Shown: positions 49,978 through 62,470 of the stretch, one piece after another
Position numbering within the stretch: position 1 is the stretch's first letter
How the letters are laid out: the number at the start of each line of letters is the position of its first letter
Assembly (NCBI GenBank): GCA_949710005.1
Contig: OX453272.1
Coordinates: forward strand, 17,900,262-17,964,261
Reading direction: 5' to 3'
Source: Ricordea florida
Lineage: Eukaryota > Cnidaria > Anthozoa > Corallimorpharia > Ricordeidae
Length of the DNA stretch: 64,000 bases
Position numbers and translations under genes: made by a program
Notes under the pieces: model-generated
Told to the model about the DNA's origin: nothing
What the model saw: the letters and a program-made list of their open reading frames with translations, nothing else
Databases searched by the model: none

Positions 49978-52900
49978 AGCGGCATATTGATCGGCCTTTT
50001 GTGTAATAAGCACTCGTTTGATAAAGTTTAGTACTGTGTGAGCAGTCTTCTTTACAATTAGCTGACTTAAGTAAATATATCCACAGCTAAACTACAATAT
50101 AATCACGAATCACAATCAATCTAATTTTATTCTTAAGTATTGCCTTTTGCGGTATGGCATAAGACGGAAAAGTGTCAGAATTGCAAAGATTCTGCAAAAT
50201 AGGATAAAATGACCTTTATTCCAAGGGGGTAGGTTCGTGTCTTAAACGCGCATGCGTAGTGGCAAAAGGTCTAAGCCTTAAGAATTACATTGAAATTAAA
50301 TCGTTCTAATCAAAATTTTATTCGAAACTTTAAACGTATGGTAAAATGTGCTATTACAACTAAAGAGAACATTAAAAATGCTTACATAACTTACTTACCT
50401 AGAAGACGGTCGTCCTGCCCATACAATCTCTTATAATGCATTTTGACCAAAATCTGTGAGGCTGAGTTTCTTGACAGCCAGCTGCATGTATCGTATCTCA
50501 GCGTCTAGAATGAGTATAAACACGAGATAAAGTGCGTTACAAAGTAAATATTAAATGCCACAACACGGTGAAAGCGGCATATTGATCGGCCTTTTGTTTA
50601 ATAAGCACTCGTTTGATAAAGTTTAGTACTGTGTGAGCAGTCTTCTTTACAATTAGCTGACTTAAGTAAATATATCCACAGCTAAACTACAATATAATCA
50701 CGAATCACAATCAATCTAATTTTATTCTTAAATATTGCCTTTTGCGGTATAGCATAAATCGGCAAAGTGTCAGAATTGCAAAGATTCTGCAAAATAGGAT
50801 AAAATGACCTTTATTTCAAGGGGGTAGGTTCGTGTCTTAAACGCGCATGCGTAGTAGCAAAAAGTCTAAGCCTTAAGAATTACATTGAAATTAAATCGTT
50901 CTAATCAAAATTTTATTCGAAACTTAAAACTTATGGTAAAATGTGCTATTACAACTAAAGAGAACATTAAAAATGCTTACATAACTTACTTACCTAGAAG
51001 ACGGTCGTCCTGCCCATACAATCTCTTATAATGCATTTTGACCAAAATCTGTGAGGCTGAGTTTCTTGACAGCCAGCTGCATGTATCGTATCTCAGCGTC
51101 TAGAATGAGTATAAACACGAGATAAAGTGCGTTACAAAGTAAATATTAAATGCCACAACACGGTGAAAGCGGCATATTGATCGGCCTTTTGTTTAATAAG
51201 CACTCGTTTGATAAAGTTTAGTACTGTGTGAGCAGTCTTCTTTACAATTAGCTGACTTAAGTAAATATATCCACAGCTAAACTACAATATAATCACGAAT
51301 CACAATCAATCTAATTTTATTCTTAAATATTGCCTTTTGCGGTATAGCAAAAATCGGCAAAGTGTCAGAATTGCAAAGATTCTGCAAAATAGGATAAAAT
51401 GACCTTTATTTCAAGGGGGTAGGTTCGTGTCTTAAACGCGCATGCGTAGTAGCAAAAAGTCTAAGCCTTAAGAATTACATTGAAATTAAATCGTTCTAAT
51501 CAAAATTTTATTCGAAACTTAAAACTTATGGTAAAATGTGCTATTACAACTAAAGAGAACATTAAAAATGCTTACATAACTTACTTACCTAGAAGACGGT
51601 CGTCCTGCCCATACAATCTATTATAATGCACTTTGACCAAAATCTGTGAGGCTGAGTTTCTTGACAGCCAGCTGCATGTATCGTATCTCAGCGTCTAGAA
51701 TGAGTATAAACACGAGATAAAGTACGTTACAAAGTACATATTAAATGCTACAACACGGTGAAAGCGGCATATTAATCGGCAATCTGTGTAATAAGCACTC
51801 GTTTGATAAAGTTTAGTACTGTGTGAGCAGTCTTCTTTACAATTAGCTGACTTAAGTAAATATATGCACAGCTAAACTACAATATAATCACGAATCACAA
51901 TCAATCTAATTTTATTCTTAAGTATTGCCTTTTGCGGTATAGCATAAGTCGGCAAAGTGTCAGAATTGCAAAGATTCTGCAAAATAGGATAAAATGACCT
52001 TTATTCCAAGGGGGTAGGTTCGTGTCTTAAACGCGCATGCGTAGTGGCAAAAAGTCTAAGCCTTAAGAATTACATTGAAATTAAATCGTTCTAATCAAAA
52101 TTTTATTCGAAACTTAAAACGTATGGTAAAATGTGCTATTACAACTAAAGAGAACATTAAAAATGCTTACATAACTTACTTACCTAGAAGACGGTCGTCC
52201 TGCCCATACAATCTCTTATAATGCATTTTGACCAAAATCTGTGAGGCTGAGTTTCTTGACAGCCAGCTGCATGTATCGTATCTCAGCGTCTAGAATGAGT
52301 ATAAACACGAGATAAAGTGCGTTACAAAGTAAATATTAAATGCCACAACACGGTGAAAGCGGCATATTGATCGGCCTTTTGTTTAATAAGCACTCGTTTG
52401 ATAAAGTTTAGTACTGTGTGAGCAGTCTTCTTTACAATTAGCTGACTTAAGTAAATATATCCACAGCTAAACTACAATATAATCACGAATCACAATCAAT
52501 CTAATTTTATTCTTAAATATTGCCTTTTGCGGTATAGCAAAAATCGGCAAAGTGTCAGAATTGCAAAGATTCTGCAAAATAGGATAAAATGACCTTTATT
52601 TCAAGGGGGTAGGTTCGTGTCTTAAACGCGCATGCGTAGTAGCAAAAAGTCTAAGCCTTAAGAATTACATTGAAATTAAATCGTTCTAATCAAAATTTTA
52701 TTCGAAACTTAAAACTTATGGTAAAATGTGCTATTACAACTAAAGAGAACATTAAAAATGCTTACATAACTTACTTACCTAGAAGACGGTCGTCCTGCCC
52801 ATACAATCTATTATAATGCACTTTGACCAAAATCTGTGAGGCTGAGTTTCTTGACAGCCAGCTGCATGTATCGTATCTCAGCGTCTAGAATGAGTATAAA

Positions 52901-54737
52901 CACGAGATAAAGTACGTTACAAAGTACATATTAAATGCTACAACACGGTGAAAGCGGCATATTAATCGGCAATCTGTGTAATAAGCACTCGTTTGATAAA
53001 GTTTAGTACTGTGTGAGCAGTCTTCTTTACAATTAGCTGACTTAAGTAAATATATGCACAGCTAAACTACAATATAATCACGAATCACAATCAATCTAAT
53101 TTTATTCTTAAGTATTGCCTTTTGCGGTATAGCATAAGTCGGCAAAGTGTCAGAATTGCAAAGATTCTGCAAAATAGGATAAAATGACCTTTATTCCAAG
53201 GGGGTAGGTTCGTGTCTTAAACGCGCATGCGTAGTGGCAAAAAGTCTAAGCCTTAAGAATTACATTGAAATTAAATCGTTCTAATCAAAATTTTATTCGA
53301 AACTTAAAACGTATGGTAAAATGTGCTATTACAACTAAAGAGAACATTAAAAATGCTTACATAACTTACTTACCTAGAAGACGGTCGTCCTGCCCATACA
53401 ATCTCTTATAATGCATTTTGACCAAAATCTGTGAGGCTGAGTTTCTTGACAGCCAGCTGCATGTATCGTATCTCAGCGTCTAGAATGAGTATAAACACGA
53501 GATAAAGTGCGTTACAAAGTAAATATTAAATGCTACAACACGGTGAAGGCGGCATATTGATCGGCCTTTTGTTTAATAAGCACTCGTTTGATAAAGTTTA
53601 GTACTGTGTGAGCAGTCTTCTTTACAATTAGCTGACTTAAGTAAATATATCCACAGCTAAACTACAATATAATCACGAATCACAATCAATCTAATTTTAT
53701 TCTTAAATATTGCCTTTTGCGGTATAGCATAAATCGGCAAAGTGTCAGAATTGCAAAGATTCTGCAAAATAGGATAAAATGACCTTTATTTCAAGGGGGT
53801 AGGTTCGTGTCTTAAACGCGCATGCGTAGTAGCAAAAAGTCTAAGCCTTAAGAATTACATTGAAATTAAATCGTTCTAATCAAAATTTTATTCGAAACTT
53901 AAAACTTATGGTAAAATGTGCTATTACAACTAAAGAGAACATTAAAAATGCTTACATAACTTACTTACCTAGAAGACGGTCGTCCTGCCCATACAATCTC
54001 TTATAATGCATTTTGACCAAAATCTGTGAGGCTGAGTTTCTTGACAGCCAGCTGCATGTATCGTATCTCAGCGTCTAGAATGAGTATAAACACGAGATAA
54101 AGTGCGTTACAAAGTAAATATTAAATGCCACAACACGGTGAAAGCGGCATATTGATCGGCCTTTTGTTTAATAAGCACTCGTTTGATAAAGTTTAGTACT
54201 GTGTGAGCAGTCTTCTTTACAATTAGCTGACTTAAGTAAATATATCCACAGCTAAACTACAATATAATCACGAATCACAATCAATCTAATTTTATTCTTA
54301 AATATTGCCTTTTGCGGTATAGCAAAAATCGGCAAAGTGTCAGAATTGCAAAGATTCTGCAAAATAGGATAAAATGACCTTTATTTCAAGGGGGTAGGTT
54401 CGTGTCTTAAACGCGCATGCGTAGTAGCAAAAAGTCTAAGCCTTAAGAATTACATTGAAATTAAATCGTTCTAATCAAAATTTTATTCGAAACTTAAAAC
54501 TTATGGTAAAATGTGCTATTACAACTAAAGAGAACATTAAAAATGCTTACATAACTTACTTACCTAGAAGACGGTCGTCCTGCCCATACAATCTATTATA
54601 ATGCACTTTGACCAAAATCTGTGAGGCTGAGTTTCTTGACAGCCAGCTGCATGTATCGTATCTCAGCGTCTAGAATGAGTATAAACACGAGATAAAGTAC
54701 GTTACAAAGTACATATTAAATGCTACAACACGGTGAA
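49384..54737 (+). repeat. 9-mer HOR copy 1: R-S-T-Q-R'-Q-R'-T-Q (5354 bp)
   Basis: Unit starts are 49384 (594 bp), 49978, 50573, 51168, 51763, 52358, 52953, 53548 and 54143. R/R' combine an A-like head with GTGAGCAG and AAGTCGGCAAAG. S is K-like (GGTATGGCATAAGACGG). T and Q share TTTCAAGG and GTAGTAGC. The unit at 53548 begins GGCGGC instead of AGCGGC. Types C to P do not occur from here to the window end. Confidence 0.85.
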
Positions 54738-57700
54738 AGCGGCATATTAATCGGCAATCTGTGTAATAAGCACTCGTTTGATAAAGTTTAGTACTGTGTG
54801 AGCAGTCTTCTTTACAATTAGCTGACTTAAGTAAATATATGCACAGCTAAACTACAATATAATCACGAATCACAATCAATCTAATTTTATTCTTAAGTAT
54901 TGCCTTTTGCGGTATAGCATAAGTCGGCAAAGTGTCAGAATTGCAAAGATTCTGCAAAATAGGATAAAATGACCTTTATTCCAAGGGGGTAGGTTCGTGT
55001 CTTAAACGCGCATGCGTAGTGGCAAAAAGTCTAAGCCTTAAGAATTACATTGAAATTAAATCGTTCTAATCAAAATTTAATTCGAAACTTAAAACGTATG
55101 GTAAAATGTGCTATTACAACTAAAGAGAACATTAAAAATGCTTCATAACTTACTTACCTAGAAGACGGTCGTCCTGCCCATACAATCTCTTATAATGCAT
55201 TTTGACCAAAATCTGTGAGGCTGAGTTTCTTGACAGCCAGCTGCATGTATCGTATCTCAGCGTCTAGAATGAGTATAAACACGAGATAAAGTGCGTTACA
55301 AAGTACATATTAAATGCTACAACACGGTGAAAGCGGCATATTGATCGGCCTTTTGTGTAATAAGCACTCGTTTGATAAAGTTTAGTACTGTGTGAGCAGT
55401 CTTCTTTACAATTAGCTGACTTAAGTAAATATATCCACAGCTAAACTACAATATAATCACGAATCACAATCAATCTAATTTTATTCTTAAGTATTGCCTT
55501 TTGCGGTATGGCATAAGACGGAAAAGTGTCAGAATTGCAAAGATTCTGCAAAATAGGATAAAATGACCTTTATTCCAAGGGGGTAGGTTCGTGTCTTAAA
55601 CGCGCATGCGTAGTGGCAAAAGGTCTAAGCCTTAAGAATTACATTGAAATTAAATCGTTCTAATCAAAATTTTATTCGAAACTTTAAACGTATGGTAAAA
55701 TGTGCTATTACAACTAAAGAGAACATTAAAAATGCTTACATAACTTACTTACCTAGAAGACGGTCGTCCTGCCCATACAATCTCTTATAATGCATTTTGA
55801 CCAAAATCTGTGAGGCTGAGTTTCTTGACAGCCAGCTGCATGTATCGTATCTCAGCGTCTAGAATGAGTATAAACACGAGATAAAGTGCGTTACAAAGTA
55901 AATATTAAATGCCACAACACGGTGAAAGCGGCATATTGATCGGCCTTTTGTTTAATAAGCACTCGTTTGATAAAGTTTAGTACTGTGTGAGCAGTCTTCT
56001 TTACAATTAGCTGACTTAAGTAAATATATCCACAGCTAAACTACAATATAATCACGAATCACAATCAATCTAATTTTATTCTTAAATATTGCCTTTTGCG
56101 GTATAGCATAAATCGGCAAAGTGTCAGAATTGCAAAGATTCTGCAAAATAGGATAAAATGACCTTTATTTCAAGGGGGTAGGTTCGTGTCTTAAACGCGC
56201 ATGCGTAGTAGCAAAAAGTCTAAGCCTTAAGAATTACATTGAAATTAAATCGTTCTAATCAAAATTTTATTCGAAACTTAAAACTTATGGTAAAATGTGC
56301 TATTACAACTAAAGAGAACATTAAAAATGCTTACATAACTTACTTACCTAGAAGACGGTCGTCCTGCCCATACAATCTCTTATAATGCATTTTGACCAAA
56401 ATCTGTGAGGCTGAGTTTCTTGACAGCCAGCTGCATGTATCGTATCTCAGCGTCTAGAATGAGTATAAACACGAGATAAAGTGCGTTACAAAGTAAATAT
56501 TAAATGCCACAACACGGTGAAAGCGGCATATTGATCGGCCTTTTGTTTAATAAGCACTCGTTTGATAAAGTTTAGTACTGTGTGAGCAGTCTTCTTTACA
56601 ATTAGCTGACTTAAGTAAATATATCCACAGCTAAACTACAATATAATCACGAATCACAATCAATCTAATTTTATTCTTAAATATTGCCTTTTGCGGTATA
56701 GCAAAAATCGGCAAAGTGTCAGAATTGCAAAGATTCTGCAAAATAGGATAAAATGACCTTTATTTCAAGGGGGTAGGTTCGTGTCTTAAACGCGCATGCG
56801 TAGTAGCAAAAAGTCTAAGCCTTAAGAATTACATTGAAATTAAATCGTTCTAATCAAAATTTTATTCGAAACTTAAAACTTATGGTAAAATGTGCTATTA
56901 CAACTAAAGAGAACATTAAAAATGCTTACATAACTTACTTACCTAGAAGACGGTCGTCCTGCCCATACAATCTATTATAATGCACTTTGACCAAAATCTG
57001 TGAGGCTGAGTTTCTTGACAGCCAGCTGCATGTATCGTATCTCAGCGTCTAGAATGAGTATAAACACGAGATAAAGTACGTTACAAAGTACATATTAAAT
57101 GCTACAACACGGTGAAAGCGGCATATTAATCGGCAATCTGTGTAATAAGCACTCGTTTGATAAAGTTTAGTACTGTGTGAGCAGTCTTCTTTACAATTAG
57201 CTGACTTAAGTAAATATATGCACAGCTAAACTACAATATAATCACGAATCACAATCAATCTAATTTTATTCTTAAGTATTGCCTTTTGCGGTATAGCATA
57301 AGTCGGCAAAGTGTCAGAATTGCAAAGATTCTGCAAAATAGGATAAAATGACCTTTATTCCAAGGGGGTAGGTTCGTGTCTTAAACGCGCATGCGTAGTG
57401 GCAAAAAGTCTAAGCCTTAAGAATTACATTGAAATTAAATCGTTCTAATCAAAATTTTATTCGAAACTTAAAACGTATGGTAAAATGTGCTATTACAACT
57501 AAAGAGAACATTAAAAATGCTTACATAACTTACTTACCTAGAAGACGGTCGTCCTGCCCATACAATCTCTTATAATGCATTTTGACCAAAATCTGTGAGG
57601 CTGAGTTTCTTGACAGCCAGCTGCATGTATCGTATCTCAGCGTCTAGAATGAGTATAAACACGAGATAAAGTGCGTTACAAAGTAAATATTAAATGCCAC

Positions 57701-60091
57701 AACACGGTGAAAGCGGCATATTGATCGGCCTTTTGTTTAATAAGCACTCGTTTGATAAAGTTTAGTACTGTGTGAGCAGTCTTCTTTACAATTAGCTGAC
57801 TTAAGTAAATATATCCACAGCTAAACTACAATATAATCACGAATCACAATCAATCTAATTTTATTCTTAAATATTGCCTTTTGCGGTATAGCAAAAATCG
57901 GCAAAGTGTCAGAATTGCAAAGATTCTGCAAAATAGGATAAAATGACCTTTATTTCAAGGGGGTAGGTTCGTGTCTTAAACGCGCATGCGTAGTAGCAAA
58001 AAGTCTAAGCCTTAAGAATTACATTGAAATTAAATCGTTCTAATCAAAATTTTATTCGAAACTTAAAACTTATGGTAAAATGTGCTATTACAACTAAAGA
58101 GAACATTAAAAATGCTTACATAACTTACTTACCTAGAAGACGGTCGTCCTGCCCATACAATCTATTATAATGCACTTTGACCAAAATCTGTGAGGCTGAG
58201 TTTCTTGACAGCCAGCTGCATGTATCGTATCTCAGCGTCTAGAATGAGTATAAACACGAGATAAAGTACGTTACAAAGTACATATTAAATCCTACAACAC
58301 GGTGAAAGCGGCATATTAATCGGCAATCTGTGTAATAAGCACTCGTTTGATAAAGTTTAGTACTGTGTGAGCAGTCTTCTTTACAATTAGCTGACTTAAG
58401 TAAATATATGCACAGCTAAACTACAATATAATCACGAATCACAATCAATCTAATTTTATTCTTAAGTATTGCCTTTTGCGGTATAGCATAAGTCGGCAAA
58501 GTGTCAGAATTGCAAAGATTCTGCAAAATAGGATAAAATGACCTTTATTCCAAGGGGGTAGGTTCGTGTCTTAAACGCGCATGCGTAGTGGCAAAAAGTC
58601 TAAGCCTTAAGAATTACATTGAAATTAAATCGTTCTAATCAAAATTTTATTCGAAACTTAAAACGTATGGTAAAATGTGCTATTACAACTAAAGAGAACA
58701 TTAAAAATGCTTACATAACTTACTTACCTAGAAGACGGTCGTCCTGCCCATACAATCTCTTATAATGCATTTTGACCAAAATCTGTGAGGCTGAGTTTCT
58801 TGACAGCCAGCTGCATGTATCGTATCTCAGCGTCTAGAATGAGTATAAACACGAGATAAAGTGCGTTACAAAGTAAATATTAAATGCTACAACACGGTGA
58901 AGGCGGCATATTGATCGGCCTTTTGTTTAATAAGCACTCGTTTGATAAAGTTTAGTACTGTGTGAGCAGTCTTCTTTACAATTAGCTGACTTAAGTAAAT
59001 ATATCCACAGCTAAACTACAATATAATCACGAATCACAATCAATCTAATTTTATTCTTAAATATTGCCTTTTGCGGTATAGCATAAATCGGCAAAGTGTC
59101 AGAATTGCAAAGATTCTGCAAAATAGGATAAAATGACCTTTATTTCAAGGGGGTAGGTTCGTGTCTTAAACGCGCATGCGTAGTAGCAAAAAGTCTAAGC
59201 CTTAAGAATTACATTGAAATTAAATCGTTCTAATCAAAATTTTATTCGAAACTTAAAACTTATGGTAAAATGTGCTATTACAACTAAAGAGAACATTAAA
59301 AATGCTTACATAACTTACTTACCTAGAAGACGGTCGTCCTGCCCATACAATCTCTTATAATGCATTTTGACCAAAATCTGTGAGGCTGAGTTTCTTGACA
59401 GCCAGCTGCATGTATCGTATCTCAGCGTCTAGAATGAGTATAAACACGAGATAAAGTGCGTTACAAAGTAAATATTAAATGCCACAACACGGTGAAAGCG
59501 GCATATTGATCGGCCTTTTGTTTAATAAGCACTCGTTTGATAAAGTTTAGTACTGTGTGAGCAGTCTTCTTTACAATTAGCTGACTTAAGTAAATATATC
59601 CACAGCTAAACTACAATATAATCACGAATCACAATCAATCTAATTTTATTCTTAAATATTGCCTTTTGCGGTATAGCAAAAATCGGCAAAGTGTCAGAAT
59701 TGCAAAGATTCTGCAAAATAGGATAAAATGACCTTTATTTCAAGGGGGTAGGTTCGTGTCTTAAACGCGCATGCGTAGTAGCAAAAAGTCTAAGCCTTAA
59801 GAATTACATTGAAATTAAATCGTTCTAATCAAAATTTTATTCGAAACTTAAAACTTATGGTAAAATGTGCTATTACAACTAAAGAGAACATTAAAAATGC
59901 TTACATAACTTACTTACCTAGAAGACGGTCGTCCTGCCCATACAATCTATTATAATGCACTTTGACCAAAATCTGTGAGGCTGAGTTTCTTGACAGCCAG
60001 CTGCATGTATCGTATCTCAGCGTCTAGAATGAGTATAAACACGAGATAAAGTACGTTACAAAGTACATATTAAATGCTACAACACGGTGAA
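54738..60091 (+). repeat. 9-mer HOR copy 2
   Basis: Unit starts are 54738 (594 bp), 55332, 55927, 56522, 57117, 57712, 58307, 58902 and 59497. It has the same order as copy 1 at a 5354-bp offset, including the GGCGGC start of the eighth unit. The only difference I noticed is at 58291 (AAATCCTAC for AAATGCTAC). Near-perfect identity over 5.3 kb implies very recent duplication, or an assembly effect. Confidence 0.85.
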
Positions 60092-62470
60092 AGCGGCATA
60101 TTAATCGGCAATCTGTGTAATAAGCACTCGTTTGATAAAGTTTAGTACTGTGTGAGCAGTCTTCTTTACAATTAGCTGACTTAAGTAAATATATGCACAG
60201 CTAAACTACAATATAATCACGAATCACAATCAATCTAATTTTATTCTTAAGTATTGCCTTTTGCGGTATAGCATAAGTCGGCAAAGTGTCAGAATTGCAA
60301 AGATTCTGCAAAATAGGATAAAATGACCTTTATTCCAAGGGGGTAGGTTCGTGTCTTAAACGCGCATGCGTAGTGGCAAAAAGTCTAAGCCTTAAGAATT
60401 ACATTGAAATTAAATCGTTCTAATCAAAATTTAATTCGAAACTTAAAACGTATGGTAAAATGTGCTATTACAACTAAAGAGAACATTAAAAATGCTTCAT
60501 AACTTACTTACCTAGAAGACGGTCGTCCTGCCCATACAATCTCTTATAATGCATTTTGACCAAAATCTGTGAGGCTGAGTTTCTTGACAGCCAGCTGCAT
60601 GTATCGTATCTCAGCGTCTAGAATGAGTATAAACACGAGATAAAGTGCGTTACAAAGTACATATTAAATGCTACAACACGGTGAAAGCGGCATATTGATC
60701 GGCCTTTTGTGTAATAAGCACTCGTTTGATAAAGTTTAGTACTGTGTGAGCAGTCTTCTTTACAATTAGCTGACTTAAGTAAATATATCCACAGCTAAAC
60801 TACAATATAATCACGAATCACAATCAATCTAATTTTATTCTTAAGTATTGCCTTTTGCGGTATGGCATAAGACGGAAAAGTGTCAGAATTGCAAAGATTC
60901 TGCAAAATAGGATAAAATGACCTTTATTCCAAGGGGGTAGGTTCGTGTCTTAAACGCGCATGCGTAGTGGCAAAAGGTCTAAGCCTTAAGAATTACATTG
61001 AAATTAAATCGTTCTAATCAAAATTTTATTCGAAACTTTAAACGTATGGTAAAATGTGCTATTACAACTAAAGAGAACATTAAAAATGCTTACATAACTT
61101 ACTTACCTAGAAGACGGTCGTCCTGCCCATACAATCTCTTATAATGCATTTTGACCAAAATCTGTGAGGCTGAGTTTCTTGACAGCCAGCTGCATGTATC
61201 GTATCTCAGCGTCTAGAATGAGTATAAACACGAGATAAAGTGCGTTACAAAGTAAATATTAAATGCCACAACACGGTGAAAGCGGCATATTGATCGGCCT
61301 TTTGTTTAATAAGCACTCGTTTGATAAAGTTTAGTACTGTGTGAGCAGTCTTCTTTACAATTAGCTGACTTAAGTAAATATATCCACAGCTAAACTACAA
61401 TATAATCACGAATCACAATCAATCTAATTTTATTCTTAAATATTGCCTTTTGCGGTATAGCATAAATCGGCAAAGTGTCAGAATTGCAAAGATTCTGCAA
61501 AATAGGATAAAATGACCTTTATTTCAAGGGGGTAGGTTCGTGTCTTAAACGCGCATGCGTAGTAGCAAAAAGTCTAAGCCTTAAGAATTACATTGAAATT
61601 AAATCGTTCTAATCAAAATTTTATTCGAAACTTAAAACTTATGGTAAAATGTGCTATTACAACTAAAGAGAACATTAAAAATGCTTACATAACTTACTTA
61701 CCTAGAAGACGGTCGTCCTGCCCATACAATCTCTTATAATGCATTTTGACCAAAATCTGTGAGGCTGAGTTTCTTGACAGCCAGCTGCATGTATCGTATC
61801 TCAGCGTCTAGAATGAGTATAAACACGAGATAAAGTGCGTTACAAAGTAAATATTAAATGCCACAACACGGTGAAAGCGGCATATTGATCGGCCTTTTGT
61901 TTAATAAGCACTCGTTTGATAAAGTTTAGTACTGTGTGAGCAGTCTTCTTTACAATTAGCTGACTTAAGTAAATATATCCACAGCTAAACTACAATATAA
62001 TCACGAATCACAATCAATCTAATTTTATTCTTAAATATTGCCTTTTGCGGTATAGCAAAAATCGGCAAAGTGTCAGAATTGCAAAGATTCTGCAAAATAG
62101 GATAAAATGACCTTTATTTCAAGGGGGTAGGTTCGTGTCTTAAACGCGCATGCGTAGTAGCAAAAAGTCTAAGCCTTAAGAATTACATTGAAATTAAATC
62201 GTTCTAATCAAAATTTTATTCGAAACTTAAAACTTATGGTAAAATGTGCTATTACAACTAAAGAGAACATTAAAAATGCTTACATAACTTACTTACCTAG
62301 AAGACGGTCGTCCTGCCCATACAATCTATTATAATGCACTTTGACCAAAATCTGTGAGGCTGAGTTTCTTGACAGCCAGCTGCATGTATCGTATCTCAGC
62401 GTCTAGAATGAGTATAAACACGAGATAAAGTACGTTACAAAGTACATATTAAATGCTACAACACGGTGAA
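60092..62470 (+). repeat. Shortened round R-S-T-Q
   Basis: Unit starts are 60092 (594 bp), 60686, 61281 and 61876. These are the first four units of the 9-mer, after which the series restarts with R. It differs from copies 1 and 2 by lacking the R'-Q-R'-T-Q part. Confidence 0.8.
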